From Amia ocellicauda (taxonomy: Eukaryota; Chordata; Actinopteri; Amiiformes; Amiidae): a stretch of DNA of 64,000 nucleotides. The translations under genes and the position numbers were made by a program. The notes beneath the pieces were generated by a model. It was not told the DNA's origin. It was given only the letters and a program-made list of their open reading frames with translations, and searched no databases. Within the stretch, counting starts at the first letter, position 1. Every line of letters begins with the position of its first letter. Location: contig NC_089854.1 in assembly GCF_036373705.1 (NCBI RefSeq), forward strand, positions 23,476,339 to 23,540,338, given 5' to 3'. Of the stretch, positions 24,201 through 36,841 are shown in pieces.

Positions 24201-24944
24201 ATTTTAAAACTTGTTCCTGGTGCAATAAACCCGTGTTTTTGATGTTTGCTGGACTGTGTCATGCAGATCGATGAAGAGAGAACTCTGTCATCCGAGGAGC
24301 CGAATGGAATTGGTCTTCAACGGGTGACTGTATTTTAAAAGGCTGATTTGCCGAAAATAAGTCTGTCTAGTATTCCCTTTAACTTGCCGTCACTGAGTTA
24401 TAAACTTGTGTAGTCTTGATTCTTCCTACAAAGCTTTATTATTAGAATTTAAAAGGAATAAATTATTATTTAACATCGACTAAGAGTCCTGTTGTACGAA
24501 TTAAAGGGTTGACTTTGAGTAAGAACATTAAAGGTGCGCATTTTAGTAACATGAATGGTGAAGTCAAAGCTTATACAATAAGTCAATAATTTCACTGAAA
24601 GGTTGATATAGTCAAAAAACTAAAATATCTCTCTATCTCTCTATCTATCTCTCTATCTCTCTATCTATCATGTTTGTTAATAGATAGAAAAACATGCAAT
24701 ATTTTAAGAATATAAAAAATATGAAGATATGGATCACTCTTATTTACATAAATATATTGACATGTCTCTATGAGTACACAAGTACATACTCTTACAACAC
24801 TCTTTCTACCCCCACCCCTGAAAAAAAGTATATTGAATTAATCTCCACTTTGTCATTTATAAAACATTGATTTTTAAAATAGTTAGAGAGCCACACAAGC
24901 TTTGAGCTGTAAGTGCCCGTCATGGGGTTTGGACAAGAGAGAAG
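21274..24944. other. Intergenic region between copy B and GPR142
   Basis: I recognise no exon. A TCTA/TCTC-type tandem repeat occurs at about 24627-24669 and a C10 run near 24091-24102. The 3' UTR of GPR142 is expected in the last few hundred bases on the minus strand. Confidence 0.4.
24627..24669. repeat. (TCTATCTC)n-like microsatellite
   Basis: Alternating TATC and TCTC units over about 43 bases. Confidence 0.85.
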
Positions 24945-25891
24945 CTATAGCCTGATGGCTGCTCTCTTGGGTGGCACGGGGGTGAGGTCTCGTTGCTTGC
25001 CTGTCATGCTGCAGGACGAGGAGCAGTTGGAGGCATTGGAGGGGGCATGCTGGTGGGTGAGGGGGTGGTGTGGAGGTAGGGGTCCCCCCCGCAGGTAGAG
25101 GACATCCCGGACAGCTGCACGGAAAAGCTTACTGACGAAGCAATAGAGGAAAAAGTTGACTGCAGTGTTGAGCATGGCCAGCATGTTGGCAAGGTCATAG
25201 GCCAAGTGCACCCGCCAGTTGCGGTTCACAGAGGAGACGTGGAGGTGGTAGATGACCACAATGGTGCGCGGCGCCCACAGAACCGAGAATGCCGAGGTTA
25301 TGGACAGCAGTATGGCTGTCGTTTTGCCTAAGCGTTTGGTTGCTGGCTGTTGGCACTCCTCGTGACACTGTTTGCGGTGCCGGATCTTCAGCCGGTAGAT
25401 GATGAGGGAATTGAGCACCAGGAAGATGCTGCAGGGGAGGAAGTAGATTATAGTGCAGTGCGTCCAGATGAGAACCCGGTCCAGTGCGGTGGGCGGATGG
25501 CTGACCCTCCACATGTCCGACCACCAGTAGAAAGGGACTCCAGAGGCCAGTGCCAATGTAAACACGGCCGCGATGATCTTCCTGGCGCGCTCTGGAAAGC
25601 TGATCTGCCGGTGGCGCAGTGGGTGGCACAGAGCCATGTAGCGGTCCACTGTGAGGGTCACCGTGGCCCAGATGGAGGCGTGGTTAGCGGCAAACTCCAT
25701 CACACTGACAGAGTGCAGGAGCAGCTCGGGGACTTCACGGTGGAAGATGGCCGTCTCCAGGAGGAAGCCCACAAAGACAATGAAGAGCTGTGTCAGGATA
25801 TCGGAGCCCGTCAGCGCCAGTAGGTACAGGTAGGAGGACTTCTTAGTGCGGGCTGCCAGGCGAGACAAAGCCACAGCTGTCAGTATGTTCA
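24945..25891 (-). CDS. GPR142, coding exon 2 (TM1 end to C-terminus)
   Basis: GPR142 is a rhodopsin-class receptor; in mammals it responds to aromatic amino acids such as L-tryptophan and couples to Gq in pancreatic islets (established knowledge). The exon follows the acceptor GACACCAG and begins in the middle of a valine codon, reading VNILTAVALSRLAARTKKSSY. Motifs: FAANHASIW in TM3, DRY at about residues 129-131 of the joined protein, FYWWSDMW in ECL2 region, LWAPR in TM6, NFFLYCFVSK in place of the NPxxY motif, as in the mammalian protein. The tail is short, basic and serine-rich. The joined protein is 361 aa, shorter than human because the N-terminus is short. It has the same strand as GPRC5C. 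Confidence 0.93.
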
Positions 25892-27018
25892 CTGGTGTCC
25901 AGAGGAAGAGGGAGAAAGAGGGATAAACATCAGGATCCAGCATTTGAAAAACCTGCTTAATTTCAATTTCCAGAACTGGCATTCATATTCTAGTTCTTAA
26001 TCAAAGCATTAACACAGACAACAACAAAATCACACGACAGATCGGATGAGTGGAAGTTCAAGCCAACAGCTGAGTGTGGATTTGCTCTCTCAGGGCAAGG
26101 TCACTTCTGCTGCACTGCCATGTGCTTTCAGTATGCATAGCATTACACTAAAAGTGTTGTGTAGCAGACTGTGATTGGCATTGTTAATTCACGCTTCGCT
26201 TTTTCAAACAACATGGCCCATTGATCCCTGAATAGTATTCCTCCCCAGGGCATTTAAAGATCCACAGCTCATCATACACAGAGGATCTTTCCTAACATCA
26301 CTGTGGGGCTGACAGGAGAGCTGTCCTCCTGCCCTTTCCCTTGGGGTCAATTACTGGAAGTTGCTCCTACAGCCTTGAAAAGGTCACCCTGGGTAGACAT
26401 ACAAATAGGATACAAGGAGAGGGAAACCAGACAACAGCTCTGCCCCTCACTGATTCCCCAACACCAGCCTCAGCACAAAATCACAGCCTAAAGATGCTGT
26501 TTAAGTAGTCTGTATTCTGTATAATATAGAAACAAATATGAGGAATTTAAACAAAGAAAGACACAAAAAATAACCTCCAAAAAACCAAGGTGCTCTTCTT
26601 TAAGGGGCAGGATTTTTGCTCAGCCCACTCAACCCTGAGGAATAAATTACAGACTCAATTAGTGGGAGTCTCGGCAGAGATAAGATCTCCTCTTGTTTAA
26701 AGCATGGCACAAAGGATGGGGTTCTCATGTTACTGAACTAGCTGGTTGATAGAATGCAAAGCCGCATGCAGAAATGCAAAATCCGACAGGACGGTGAACA
26801 TAACCTACTGCAGTCTGACTGTTCATGGCCGACGTGTAACGAAGATTTAACGCCATGAAACCCCATTGTACTAGACTGCGGCTAGTGAATGAGCTAGAGT
26901 CGATCGATCCATCTATTCATCTGAACATCTGCCTCCACAATGTAAGGACATGAGGTTAAGATCAATCGGTTTTGTTTGTGCACAATTCTCGGCATGGCGC
27001 TTCGAAACCGGCCTGTAC
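25892..27018 (-). other. GPR142 intron
   Basis: About 1.1 kb, GTACAG donor at 27018 and CACCAG acceptor at 25892 on the minus strand. The frame at 26303-26491 is not supported as an exon. Confidence 0.75.
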
Positions 27019-27157
27019 CTGGCATTCCCACACAGAGGAGGGCGCTGTAGTAAATGACTGGGATGAAGCCCAGCACGCACTCTGAGCGCTGGACTTCCCC
27101 CGAGCTCCCTGTGTCTTCCGGAGGGATGGACAGCGAGGCGTTGGGCAGCGCGATCAT
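27019..27157 (-). CDS. GPR142, coding exon 1
   Basis: The ATG at 27157 begins MIALPNASLSIPPEDTGSSG, with a possible N-glycosylation site at Asn6. The end encodes CVLGFIPVIYYSALLCVGMP, the start of TM1, which closely resembles the IPVIYYS stretch of the mammalian receptor. The donor GTACAG splits a valine codon that is completed by exon 2. A TGCTGTAG acceptor lies 16 bases upstream of the ATG, so the exon probably starts at 27173 with a short 5' UTR. Joining upstream sequence in the GPCR frame runs into a stop in the candidate exon at 30609, which supports this ATG. Confidence 0.88.
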
Positions 27158-27173
27158 GGCCTTCCCGTGTCTC

Positions 27174-28695
27174 CTACAGCAAAAGGGAAACAGTGAGATA
27201 CTATAGGTTTCGATTTAATAATCTCAGGGTCACAAATGGGCTAGCTGCATTTTATAACTGACTAATGCAGATGTTTATTAAGGTAATTCATAATACAAGA
27301 CTGATTTCTAGACATGATGTAGTATCTGGCTGTTCAGTAATCATATCCGCATGTTTCATGGATAATTGGATCCTTAAAATTGAGTGCCAGTACTTCAGGC
27401 TTAGGTCAGTCTTCTCACAGCCTTCTATAAGCCTGGACGGATTAAAATCCCTGATATTAATAACATCATACTGTACTATTATACAATTTAAGAAAAGATG
27501 ATCATGTTTTTCCTTCTCAAGGGGAGTAGAAGCATCAGGTGACTTTTGACCCATGTTTTATTTGTGTGTTTTGTTTCTCAGAGGTTTCATCCTTCTATTT
27601 CCTCTTTGTATTTACTTTGCCTACGCTTGCTGGACATGATTTGCTCATGTCGAAACCACTTGCCCCCTGCCTAGAAACATCTAGACGGCTCTCTCCGAAG
27701 AGGCTCGTGAATGGATGTGGGTTGGGACTGGGGTGTATTTTCAAATGAATTATAGGAAAAACTGCACTATATAACATCCCGTAACACTATTCCAAACCTT
27801 GTTACAGGCACAACATTTATCGTGCTCTGAGTAAAAACCTCTAACTAGGAAAATTGTCATCTTTGATCATGTTTCAGTGTCAGCACATTGAGGCTGTGAA
27901 TGGCTGGTGAATGAGGGAGAGGGTGCAAGCAGAGTGCTTACTAGGCTAAGAGGCTAACGGGCAATTAGTGTGCCATTTGTGAGAACAGATGGGAGGTCAA
28001 AAAGTCTCCCTTTCAGTGGTTCTACTCCTTATCTCCCCATCGCTTCTCCATTTCAGCATTTACCTTTGTATCTCTCTTCCTGTTTTTAACCCTATAAGTC
28101 TGTGCCTGCACTGTAGGTAATGGTGTCTGCAGGGCTTTCTGTAGACTGTGCAACCCTGTATCCTCCCACTTCCACAACTGACGTCTGAAATTGATCCCTT
28201 TTTATATATTTTTTGTTTGTGCAAATGAAGATGTAAGCTCGATAGCTTCATCAGTGCGTTCTTAACGATCAGGCCTGTGAAGACACTGAATGGCACTGAT
28301 GTGAAGGACAGTAAGGCTGCACACCTGACATGCCACAATTTATTGCCAATAACATGCGCCGTCTCACACAGCGTTACACATTTTTGCTTAGCTGTGCACA
28401 TTCAAACTGCCAGTCCAGAAGCTGCACGGGTAATGCACTGAATAGAAATGATGCTCATAATGTAAATTTCAAATGCAATAAGTAAGTGCTGTATCTGTAA
28501 TATAAATGCATACATTTGTTTATTTTCTTCATTGTTCACCAAAGGGTTTTGAACCAGTTCGGTACTGAGTTCTCCCTCTTATCACATTGGAAATTAGTGG
28601 GTCTGTTTTGATTTGCATGTTGAGGGTATCATGCTTGTAAGATGCTTTTTAACATTTCACCTTCATAATGACTTAATCACATAATGCATATATGA

Positions 28696-28730
<35 letters not shown>

Positions 28731-30608
28731 AATATTCCTGTAACAAAGATAGCAATGAATAATACATTTCTTACACCACACAGCAAATCTATTACTACAA
28801 CAAGAATGATGCTTTAATGTCTCTGGCTATAGCAGGAAATTATTCAGGTGATCCAGGACAGGGAAAACAAGTAATTTAGCTTCAAAAGACTCCAGGGGAT
28901 TTCTATGGCCCTCTTGGCACATTTCTTACTGTATTACAACACAACATCCCATTAGTCGAGTACAAGGTAGAAAACATTGAAATACTACCTTAATTTCATG
29001 CTAATATTGGTAACACTAGAGGACAAGCGCCCAGATCATCTATCTTCCAATGATGTGCACTGGGGCCAAACAGGATAGCAAGTATCAAGTAAACCTAACC
29101 AATGATATATCATACTTTCTCATAAAATGTATTAAATATGAGAAGAAAAGTGTATTGTATCATCTGTATTATTATTTTACACCATTGTCTTGTATAATGG
29201 ATGTGACAGAAAAGATCTGAGAGAACTGTCTTGAATCTCAAATCTCATTTATCGATTTCTCGCTTGCTTTACATTAGTCCAGTGCCACTATGCTTCATGC
29301 ATATCACGCCTTCCCACACGCAGCTTTTCTCAACACATTTTGATTCTGTGATATGGAGCATAAGTGGATATGAAATTGTGGGAATGTGTCGAGCTGAGCC
29401 TCGATGATAAAATAACAAGCTGATTTATATTTACTTTGGAGATCTCCCAGCTTAAACTAAGCCACTTGTTTTCCCTCAGAATGAAATGTGGGCTGATGTT
29501 TTATCAAACAGCTATGTTTCATCTCAGAATTGTGACTAATATGGCAGAGGGCTAAGTGAAACCCTTGCACAGAAGGTAGTGTGTGCACAAGCTGATTGTG
29601 TCATTGATATTTAATGACGGATGGTTTTGAGAGAAAATACATATCTTCCATTAGCTGAAACTTATTTTTTTTTCTTTCCTAAATAGATTACTCCAGAAAC
29701 AGAATTTTTCCCTGTAGGGCAATATTTCATGGACACGCCACTGGTAATGAATGCAAAGCTTAAAGTTCATGTTCTGTGTTGCTGTTGAGCTCTGTGAAAG
29801 AACAAGATTGTGCTTGGAAAGGGCAAACCCTTTTTCTGTAGTCTCGGTGAAGCAGGCGGACAGTCATTATTTCAGTCACTGCTGCAGAACCTTTTAAATT
29901 ATTCAGTGGAGAACCTGAAACAGTTGCGAAGATGATAGGTGATGATTCAAGGACGATGCCGTGAGATGTACCTTTCAGAGCGATGTTGGGAAAGTTATAA
30001 ATAGAGAAGAGAAAATGGATCGTTTCTTGAATTAAAAAGTTTTAAGTTGAAAAACATTTGCCTTCTATGTTAAGCTGAAGCTGTGCTTAGCTACTTAGCA
30101 GAGTCTGGAAAATACCAGTCACTTCATTTTCCTGCACCAAGAGCAATCAGCCAAAAATAAGATAATAAATAAGATAAGACTAAGTATTGGATAGTTGGTG
30201 TGTCTGTTATTTAAATTAGATTTCTTCAAGCTGAATTTAGATTGGGCATCTACTACAGCAATCCCGGTGTTACACAGTCCTCTTGAGATTTAAGCCTGGC
30301 ATTTATTTATTTTTTAAGAGATAATTTTAACAAATAATTGTGCAAAACATAACCTAAATGCAAGATTATGCCATTTAGGAATTGAGAAACAGATTAGGAG
30401 CAGATGTTTTTAAATATATTGTTGATGTTTCTAAGATATATCTCTATTTTTTTGTGAAATATATACAGTTCATTACATAACTTACTCACAATGTAATTGT
30501 GCAATGTTTAAAAATCCTCTTCCTGTAGTGTATCTGAAGCGATAGTGTCCAGTTCACATTCTTCTCCAGTAACCCGTCTCTTAACCACGGGGGAAAGCTT
30601 CATCTTAC
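27174..30608 (-). other. Probable GPR142 5' intron
   Basis: AT-rich, with a (CA)n run at 28697-28728. I recognise no other gene. It is an intron only if the donor at 30608 is real. Confidence 0.35.
28697..28728. repeat. (CA)n microsatellite
   Basis: About sixteen CA units. Confidence 0.95.
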
Positions 30609-30700
30609 CTTTACATCTGAGTATATCTGTCCGTCTGTCCTGAAGCCTGTAGATCTGTCTGTTCTGCTTCATAGTCCAGATGGCCTGGCCTTCCTTGAGG
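30609..30700 (-). promoter_or_regulatory. Candidate GPR142 5' UTR exon with short upstream ORF
   Basis: On the minus strand, GATGTAAAG is followed by GTAAGATG, a good donor. The sequence before it has an ATG (about 30668) that opens a 20-codon frame to the donor, but this frame does not join the receptor frame. The 5' limit is unknown; GA-rich sequence lies just beyond. Inferred from splice consensus only. Confidence 0.3.
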
Positions 30701-30819
30701 GGTGAGGAGAGGGTCTGGCGAGGAGAGGTGGGATTCAGGCTGCAAGCACATTACTGCAGTGAGAGTGAGATAGAGAGAAGAAGAGAGAGAGGGGAGAGGG
30801 AGCTGCTGGGAGCTGGAGG

Positions 30820-30824
<5 letters not shown>

Positions 30825-30860
<36 letters not shown>
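30825..30860. repeat. (GA)n microsatellite
   Basis: About eighteen GA units inside a longer purine-rich stretch (30760-30970). The open frames it creates are not genes. Confidence 0.92.
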
Positions 30861-30864
<4 letters not shown>

Positions 30865-31025
30865 GAGAGTAGGAGGCAGGGGGTGGGAGTTAGATTAAGG
30901 AGGAAAACACTGATAATAGGATGGAGACAGGTGAAAGATGGAAGCGCCTGGAGATGAGAGTGAGAGAGAGTAAAGCTGTAGAGGAAAGGAGACAAGAGTG
31001 TGGAAAGGTCCAGCAGAAGGTTAGG

Positions 31026-31044
31026 ACACACACACACACACACA
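31026..31044. repeat. (CA)n short microsatellite
   Basis: Nine to ten CA units. Confidence 0.9.
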
Positions 31045-32750
31045 TGAAAGTATGGTACCTGTGTTGTGTCGTTGAACAGGTCGTGTTGTTGTTGTGAGAG
31101 TGAGAATTGCATCTGAGATTATGGGGCTGGGTTTTAAAGTTCTCATGATCTGACATTCGAGGGGGGAAGGAGAAACTGTTGGAAAACACCAGCTGTTTCC
31201 TGTCTGTCTTCTTTGGCTTTTGCTTAGCACTCAGAAATAGTGAGACACTTCATCAACATCGTTCACCTATTGTTTTTAAGGAAAGGGAAAACGTGAACAC
31301 TATGACATAATCCCAGGTCTGTTGTTCTTACATTGCCCTTGATTGTGACTAGGTTGAGGCCGTAAAAGCCTCACTCTCAGCGAGTTCTGAGTAAGTCCTT
31401 TAACTATGGTTTACCATTTATTTTGTCTTTGATTACATTATCATACTTTCTGTATAACATGTAACCTATCTACTGCACTTTCACTGTACTGTGTTGTGGA
31501 GCTCTGTCAGATAGTACACATTGTGAATAATTGAGTCAACCATTTAGAGGAGCCGAGGACTGCATTTTACTTCAAACACGGCTTTCCCCAAAGATATCCC
31601 GTAACCTGAGCATTTACTGCCATTCAAATCTTTGCATCTTTTGATTTTGATTTCTACAGAAAAGAGGTGGAAGGGTTACAGAAAGAATGGCGTAAGAATA
31701 TGTGGCCCTGTCAGTAGATTATGCAATCGACCTAAGGAATTTAATTTGATGTTGTAATTCCTTGTGTAGACAATGAGTTTATTAGGAAAGCCACTATAGT
31801 TTTAAACAACTTGGCTGAGTGTGGCCTTACACTTAGATGTAGACTTATTGTGCAGTGATTTAATCTGAAGTGTTCCTTCTGTCCTTTGGAAAAGCTAAAA
31901 AGCTTTCGAACATGGTTTCCAGGCTACAAAAAATGTGTGTGTGTGTGTATGTTTGTTTGTTTTGTATGTTTGTATTTTTATTAGTTCGGTCATTCGCTCA
32001 TTCAACGTTTTCATACAAACATCCTGTATTCTATTATTTGCATGGTTGGATAATTAATTCAAGGTACCAGCCACACAGAAAACATTTGTGCAGTTCATAT
32101 CATGGTATGATGGTATGATGATATTCATTGCCATTTGTGGTTCTCTACGGGTTTTGTTCTGCCTGTTGCCAGCCAATATATATAAAATGCAGACTACTCA
32201 AGCCTCAGAAAGTGTGTATCCCCCAGCAGTATGCACAAAGCATAAATTCAGTCTTGGACCCTTTTTTTCCTAAGCGCTTGACCTATGACCTGTTTTTCGA
32301 AAGCTAGAGTGGTGTGTTGACTGTTGAAGGGGATATTTGTGATCATTAACTGAGAAGAGTACATAGCCCTGCTCAAACTGCTTTGTACGTTTAACACACT
32401 TGACACTTATTAAAGGTGCAAAGTGTACCGATGTTTGCCGACCCCTACAGATCGCTCTGTGAGCAAACTTTTGACCTTTTTGACAAACCCAACTGGCAGT
32501 CGATTCTGTTACTTTAATAGTTTCTTTCATTTCGGTTCCTTTGTTTATTTTAGGCGTGAATCAAAATGTTTTTGTGACACTTCTTACACTGTTCGACAAT
32601 GACAGTAATAGACTGCATTAAGCAATTCTTGTTATTATTTACCCATGATCATACACAGTCACACTAGAACAGAAGGCCAGTATTTCGGTATTACATAGTG
32701 ATATTTGTATGTTTCTAGCACTTTCTGTATGGCAAGCCAAGTTATCATTT
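31045..32750. other. Intergenic region
   Basis: A GT/TTTG-rich stretch lies near 31934-31975. I see no supported gene. Confidence 0.35.
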
Positions 32751-33020
32751 AGAGATATCTTCAATTGCATTTCAAGATATCTTTAAATATTTAAATATAT
32801 ATTTTTTTCATTTCAGGATATCTCCAATTAAATTCAAGATATCTGAAATAATTTTGAAGATTTCTCAAAGTAACTTGCTGTCTATTTCGAGATATCTGCA
32901 AATCATTTCAAGGTATCTGCAAATTACTTCCTGTTCATTTAGAGATATCTGCAATTCATTCAAGATATCTGTAAATATTTAAAGATATCTGTAAATATTT
33001 AAAGATATCTTGAAATGCCA
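32751..33020. repeat. AGATATCT-centred degenerate minisatellite
   Basis: About eleven units of roughly 22-30 bases, each built on the palindrome AGATATCT or a one-base variant (AGGATATCT, AAGGTATCT, AAGATTTCT). Spacers are AT-rich, such as TGTAAATATTTAA and TGCAAATCATTTC. The last units (about 32960-33018) are the most alike. No protein is encoded. Confidence 0.85.
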
Positions 33021-35293
33021 TATTTCTGTGCTTCCTCAAAGTTTAGGTTTTGCAAGATAGTATCTGTATCTTCCTATATAACACTTGTGGTTCAAATACT
33101 TGCCTTTGTATCCTGAGCAACAAGATTTGTATTTAATTTGATTCCTCCAATTATATTCTGTGAGTCAGACATTTGACGTACATTCAGAGAAATAATTGGA
33201 CGCCATGCATTCTGTAGGTTGAAGCTGCTGATTTGTTATCGCTGTTACATTATATTTACATTTGTAACCACATTCAAGTTTTCATTCAGGTAATTAGGTG
33301 AATTCAGGGTTGCACACTGAATGCTAAAACATATATTACATGTATCACCCCTCGGTGCGGGACCCCAGCAGGTGTGCACATCGTGGAGTCACAGGAAAAT
33401 GAAAGAGTCCCCGCAAAGATAACCTGTTATTGATGACTGAATGGGGTTTCCATGGCACTGACACAGAGAGCCAGGACAGACAGTTGTGTCGCCAGCAGTC
33501 CGCATGTAGGTTGCGATATCTGGATTGCCATTATTGAAGGATGGCATCTGTTGGGAAGTTCTCTCTGTTTAGCAGAATATGACAAATTATTCTTACTCAT
33601 ACATTTACGATGAGTTTTCTGTTGTAAATGCAATCTATTCCACCAGTTTTGGACATCTAATGTTCTCTAGTTACTCTTGACTCATTTTATCTTGCGTTCA
33701 ATGTCCAATCCAATTTGTTTAAAGTGTAATAAAAAGACTAGCCATGGAGGCTTGCAGTAAAGAGGTAGAATGGCCCGGCTGTCACTGGAAACAAACAGCA
33801 CGCTACCGCTCAGGTTATCAGACACCTAACCAAGACGGTTTTACAGCACCTTGTAAAGATGAACAACGCCAGCACTGTGAACTCCCCCCCCCCCTGCCAC
33901 AGGTCCACATTGTGACGCTCACTGGAGAAGGCAGAAGGATGAATGGATATTTAAAACCTCACACATCAGGGTGTCGAGGAGTCTCAATGATGGCCTCCGC
34001 CATGTGTATTAATGTCATTAGCCCCTTCGCCTTCCCATCACAGCAGGGTTACCCAAGCAGATAATGAATCTCGCAGTGAGGATGACAGAGAGTGCCTGAT
34101 TGCCCCGGCGTGCTGCTCTGTGCTCCTCGCTGGGGCTGCTCTCTCAGCGCAAAACAAGCCCATTAATCAGGGGGGGGGGGGAAGGTCAAGGAGTTTATGG
34201 GACTGTGAGGCAGGGTGGTGGGGGGCTGTTGGAGGTCTGTGTGTAGGAGAATCATCCCTGGTATCACATCTCCCTCTCGGCAAATGTACCTTCTCTCATT
34301 CAGGGAATTTCGTTCTTCCTGGTGTCATAATTTGGTACATAAGCAAACCCAATTATTATCACCAATTATCACCAGTACTTGGTCTTGCACAATCCATATT
34401 GAAATTAGACTGTTATGCACAATGTACCCATCCTTTTTAATTGTTACTGTCAATGAAGGTGTTAAGGTAGTGCACTCTAGATATGAGGAGCATTTACATT
34501 GCCATTTCTGATCTGGATCAAATGCATGACTCCTTTTCGTCTTGGTGGAGAAGGACAGGCCCGAGTCAGGGACTGCGTTTATCTCTGCTGCACCACGAGG
34601 TCTTCACACATAATATATTGATTATATCTTCTTAATATCGTACAATGTATTTTTTGCTGCCCATGAAATGAGTATTTCCCCTGCGTTCTGCGGCGCTGTT
34701 TAAACAGCCACGGGCACTGGAGCGTGCCGCCCTCTGTGTAATCAACTCGAGATGAAGAGATTCTCTCAGCGAACGCGCCAGGCAGCGCCGTGTCGAGGCA
34801 CCAGCTGAGCATGTGTGAGCGCCCAGGCTGCCGAAGTGGGACGCCATCTCACTGACTCTGGCACACATCTGTTTACAAGACACTTGTGGCCCTGAGTTAT
34901 TTTAAACTTCTACACAATCATTATTTAATGTCTATCTGGCAATCCTTACTCATCCAAGTCTTTTCTCTCACCCCCATGTGAAGCTTCCTGTTTGTCAAGT
35001 ATTGCCAGTTTTCTCTATGCGCTCCCACCCCTGCACTTCAGTAATAACTGTTCATTAGAGTGAAGGTTTTCTAATTCAGCTATTTTAATTGTCTTTTTAC
35101 CCCTGCACTGGATCATATCTTTGGTGTAGTGCACAATGATTGTATGGGTCGATGTTGTTTAGGGGTGAGGACACATGTTTGAGCTTGAATGCACAATCAT
35201 ACATTATCTGTTTGCTCTGTTGTTATGGTTTGTTGGCGAATACTATTTGTCTCTCAGTCATGTCATACAGAATACGAGTGATATTTTAGGAGA
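33021..35293. other. Intergenic region
   Basis: Contains a C9 run near 33886 and a G11 run near 34171. GC-richer patches at 34080-34260 and 34680-34860 have chance open frames without recognisable products. Confidence 0.35.
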
Positions 35294-35523
35294 TACAGTG
35301 AGGGAAAAAAATATTTGATCCCCTGCAGATTTTGTACGTTTGCCCACTGACAAAGAAATGATCAGTCTATAATTTTAATGGTAGGTGTATTTTAACAATG
35401 AGAGACAGAATAACAACAAAACAATCCAGAAAAACGCATTTAAAAAAAGTTATAAATTGATTTGCATGTTAATGAGGGAAATAAGTATTTGATCCCCTAT
35501 CAATCAGCAAGATTTCTAGCTCC

Positions 35524-35620
35524 CAGGTGTCTTTTATATAGGTAACGAGCTGAGATTAGGAGCACTCTCTTAAAGGGAGTGCTCCTAATCTCAGCTCGTT
35601 ACCTGTATAAAAGACACCTG
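35524..35620. repeat. 44-base-arm hairpin upstream of the transposase start
   Basis: Bases 35524-35567 and 35577-35620 are reverse complements with one mismatch, around a 9-base loop. The structure ends about 43 bases before the transposase ATG. Confidence 0.93.
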
Positions 35621-35662
35621 TCCACAGAAGCAATCAATCAATCAGATTCCAAACTCTCCACC

Positions 35663-36669
35663 ATGGCCAAGACCAAAGAGCTGTCCAAGGTTGTCAGGGA
35701 CAAGATTGTAGACCTACACAAGGCTGGAATGGGCTACAAGACCATCGCCAGCAGCTTGGTGAGAAGGTGACAACAGTTGGTGCGATTATTCGCAAATGGA
35801 AGAAACACAAAATAACTGTCAGTCTCCCTCGGTCTGGGGCTCCATGCAAGATCTCACCTTGTGGAGTTTCAATGATCATGAGAACAGTGAGGAATCAGCC
35901 CAGAACTACACGGGAGGATCTTGTTAATGATCTCAAGGCAGCTGGGACCATAGTCACCAAGAAAACAATTGGTAACACACTACGCCGTGAAGGACTGAAA
36001 TCCTGCAGCGCCCACAAGGTCCCCCTGCTCAAGAAAGCACTTGTACAGGCCCGTCTGAAGTTTGCCAATCAACATCTGAATGATTCAGAAGAGAACTGGG
36101 TGTTGTGGTCAGATGAGACCAAAATCGAGCTCTTTGGCATCAACTCAACTCGCCGTGTTTGGAGGAGGAGGAATTACCCCAAGAACACCATCCCCACCAT
36201 CAAACACGGAGGTGGAAACATTATGCTTTGGGGGTGTTTTTCTGCTAAGGGGACAGGACAACGGCACCGCATCAAAGGGACGATGGACGGGGCCATGTAC
36301 CATCAAATCTTGGGTGAGAACCACCTTCCCTCAGCCAGGGCATTGAAAATGGGTCGTGGATGGGTATCCCAGCATGACAATGACCCAAAACACACAGCCA
36401 AGGCAACAAAGGAGTGGCTCAAGAAGAAGCACATTAAGGTCCTGGAGTGGCCTAGCCAGTCTCCAGACCTTAATCCCATAGAAAATCTGTGGAGGGAGCT
36501 GAAGGTTTGAGTTGCCAAACGTCAGCCTCGAAACCTTAATGACTTGGAGAGGATCTGCAAAGAGGAGTGGGACAAAATCCCTCCTGAGATGTGTGCAAAC
36601 CTGGTGGCCAACTACAAGAAACGTCTGACCTCTGTGATTGCCAACAAGGGTTTTGCCACCAAGTACTAA
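35663..36669 (+). pseudogene. Broken Tc1-like transposase (DD34E)
   Basis: The frame starts at ATG 35663 ([11 protein letters not shown]), loses register near 35745 where one base appears missing, and continues in another frame from about 35767. Recognisable parts are [12 protein letters not shown] (DNA-binding region), [10 protein letters not shown] (first Asp), [10 protein letters not shown] (second Asp) and NPIENLW (Glu), with 34 residues between the last two. A TGA at 36508-36510, probably from a CGA codon, stops this frame; the same frame then continues to TAA at 36667-36669. With one frameshift and one nonsense change it cannot make a full protein. Confidence 0.88.
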
Positions 36670-36841
36670 GTCGAAGGGGTCAAATACTTATTTCCATGCA
36701 AATCAATTTATAACTTTTTTGAAACGCGTTTTTCTGGATTTTTTTGTTGTTATTCTGTCTCTCACTGTTAAAATACAGCTACCATTAAAATTATAGACTG
36801 ATCATTTCTTTGTCAGTGGGCAAACGTTTTTTCCCCCAATA

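Larger units (their letters stand above)
35296..36841 (+). mobile_element. Degenerate Tc1-like DD34E element with internal hairpin
   Basis: The left end is TACAGTGAGGGAAAAAAATA with TA at 35294-35295. The right side carries the matching inverted sequence (CTTTGTCAGTGGGCAAACG), but the outermost right end is shortened to TTTTTTCCCCCAATA, apparently missing about 27 bases. The family differs from the DD36E copies in ends and in protein. A hairpin with 44-base arms sits between the left repeat and the transposase start. Confidence 0.85.

Noticed and set aside
30735-31112. 125-codon minus-strand ORF
   Set aside because: Driven by the GA/CT-rich repeat; serine-leucine low complexity.
32751-33020. 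CRISPR-like spacing of the AGATATCT array
   Set aside because: Repeats are only about 8 bases, spacers are related AT-rich sequence, and the DNA is vertebrate.
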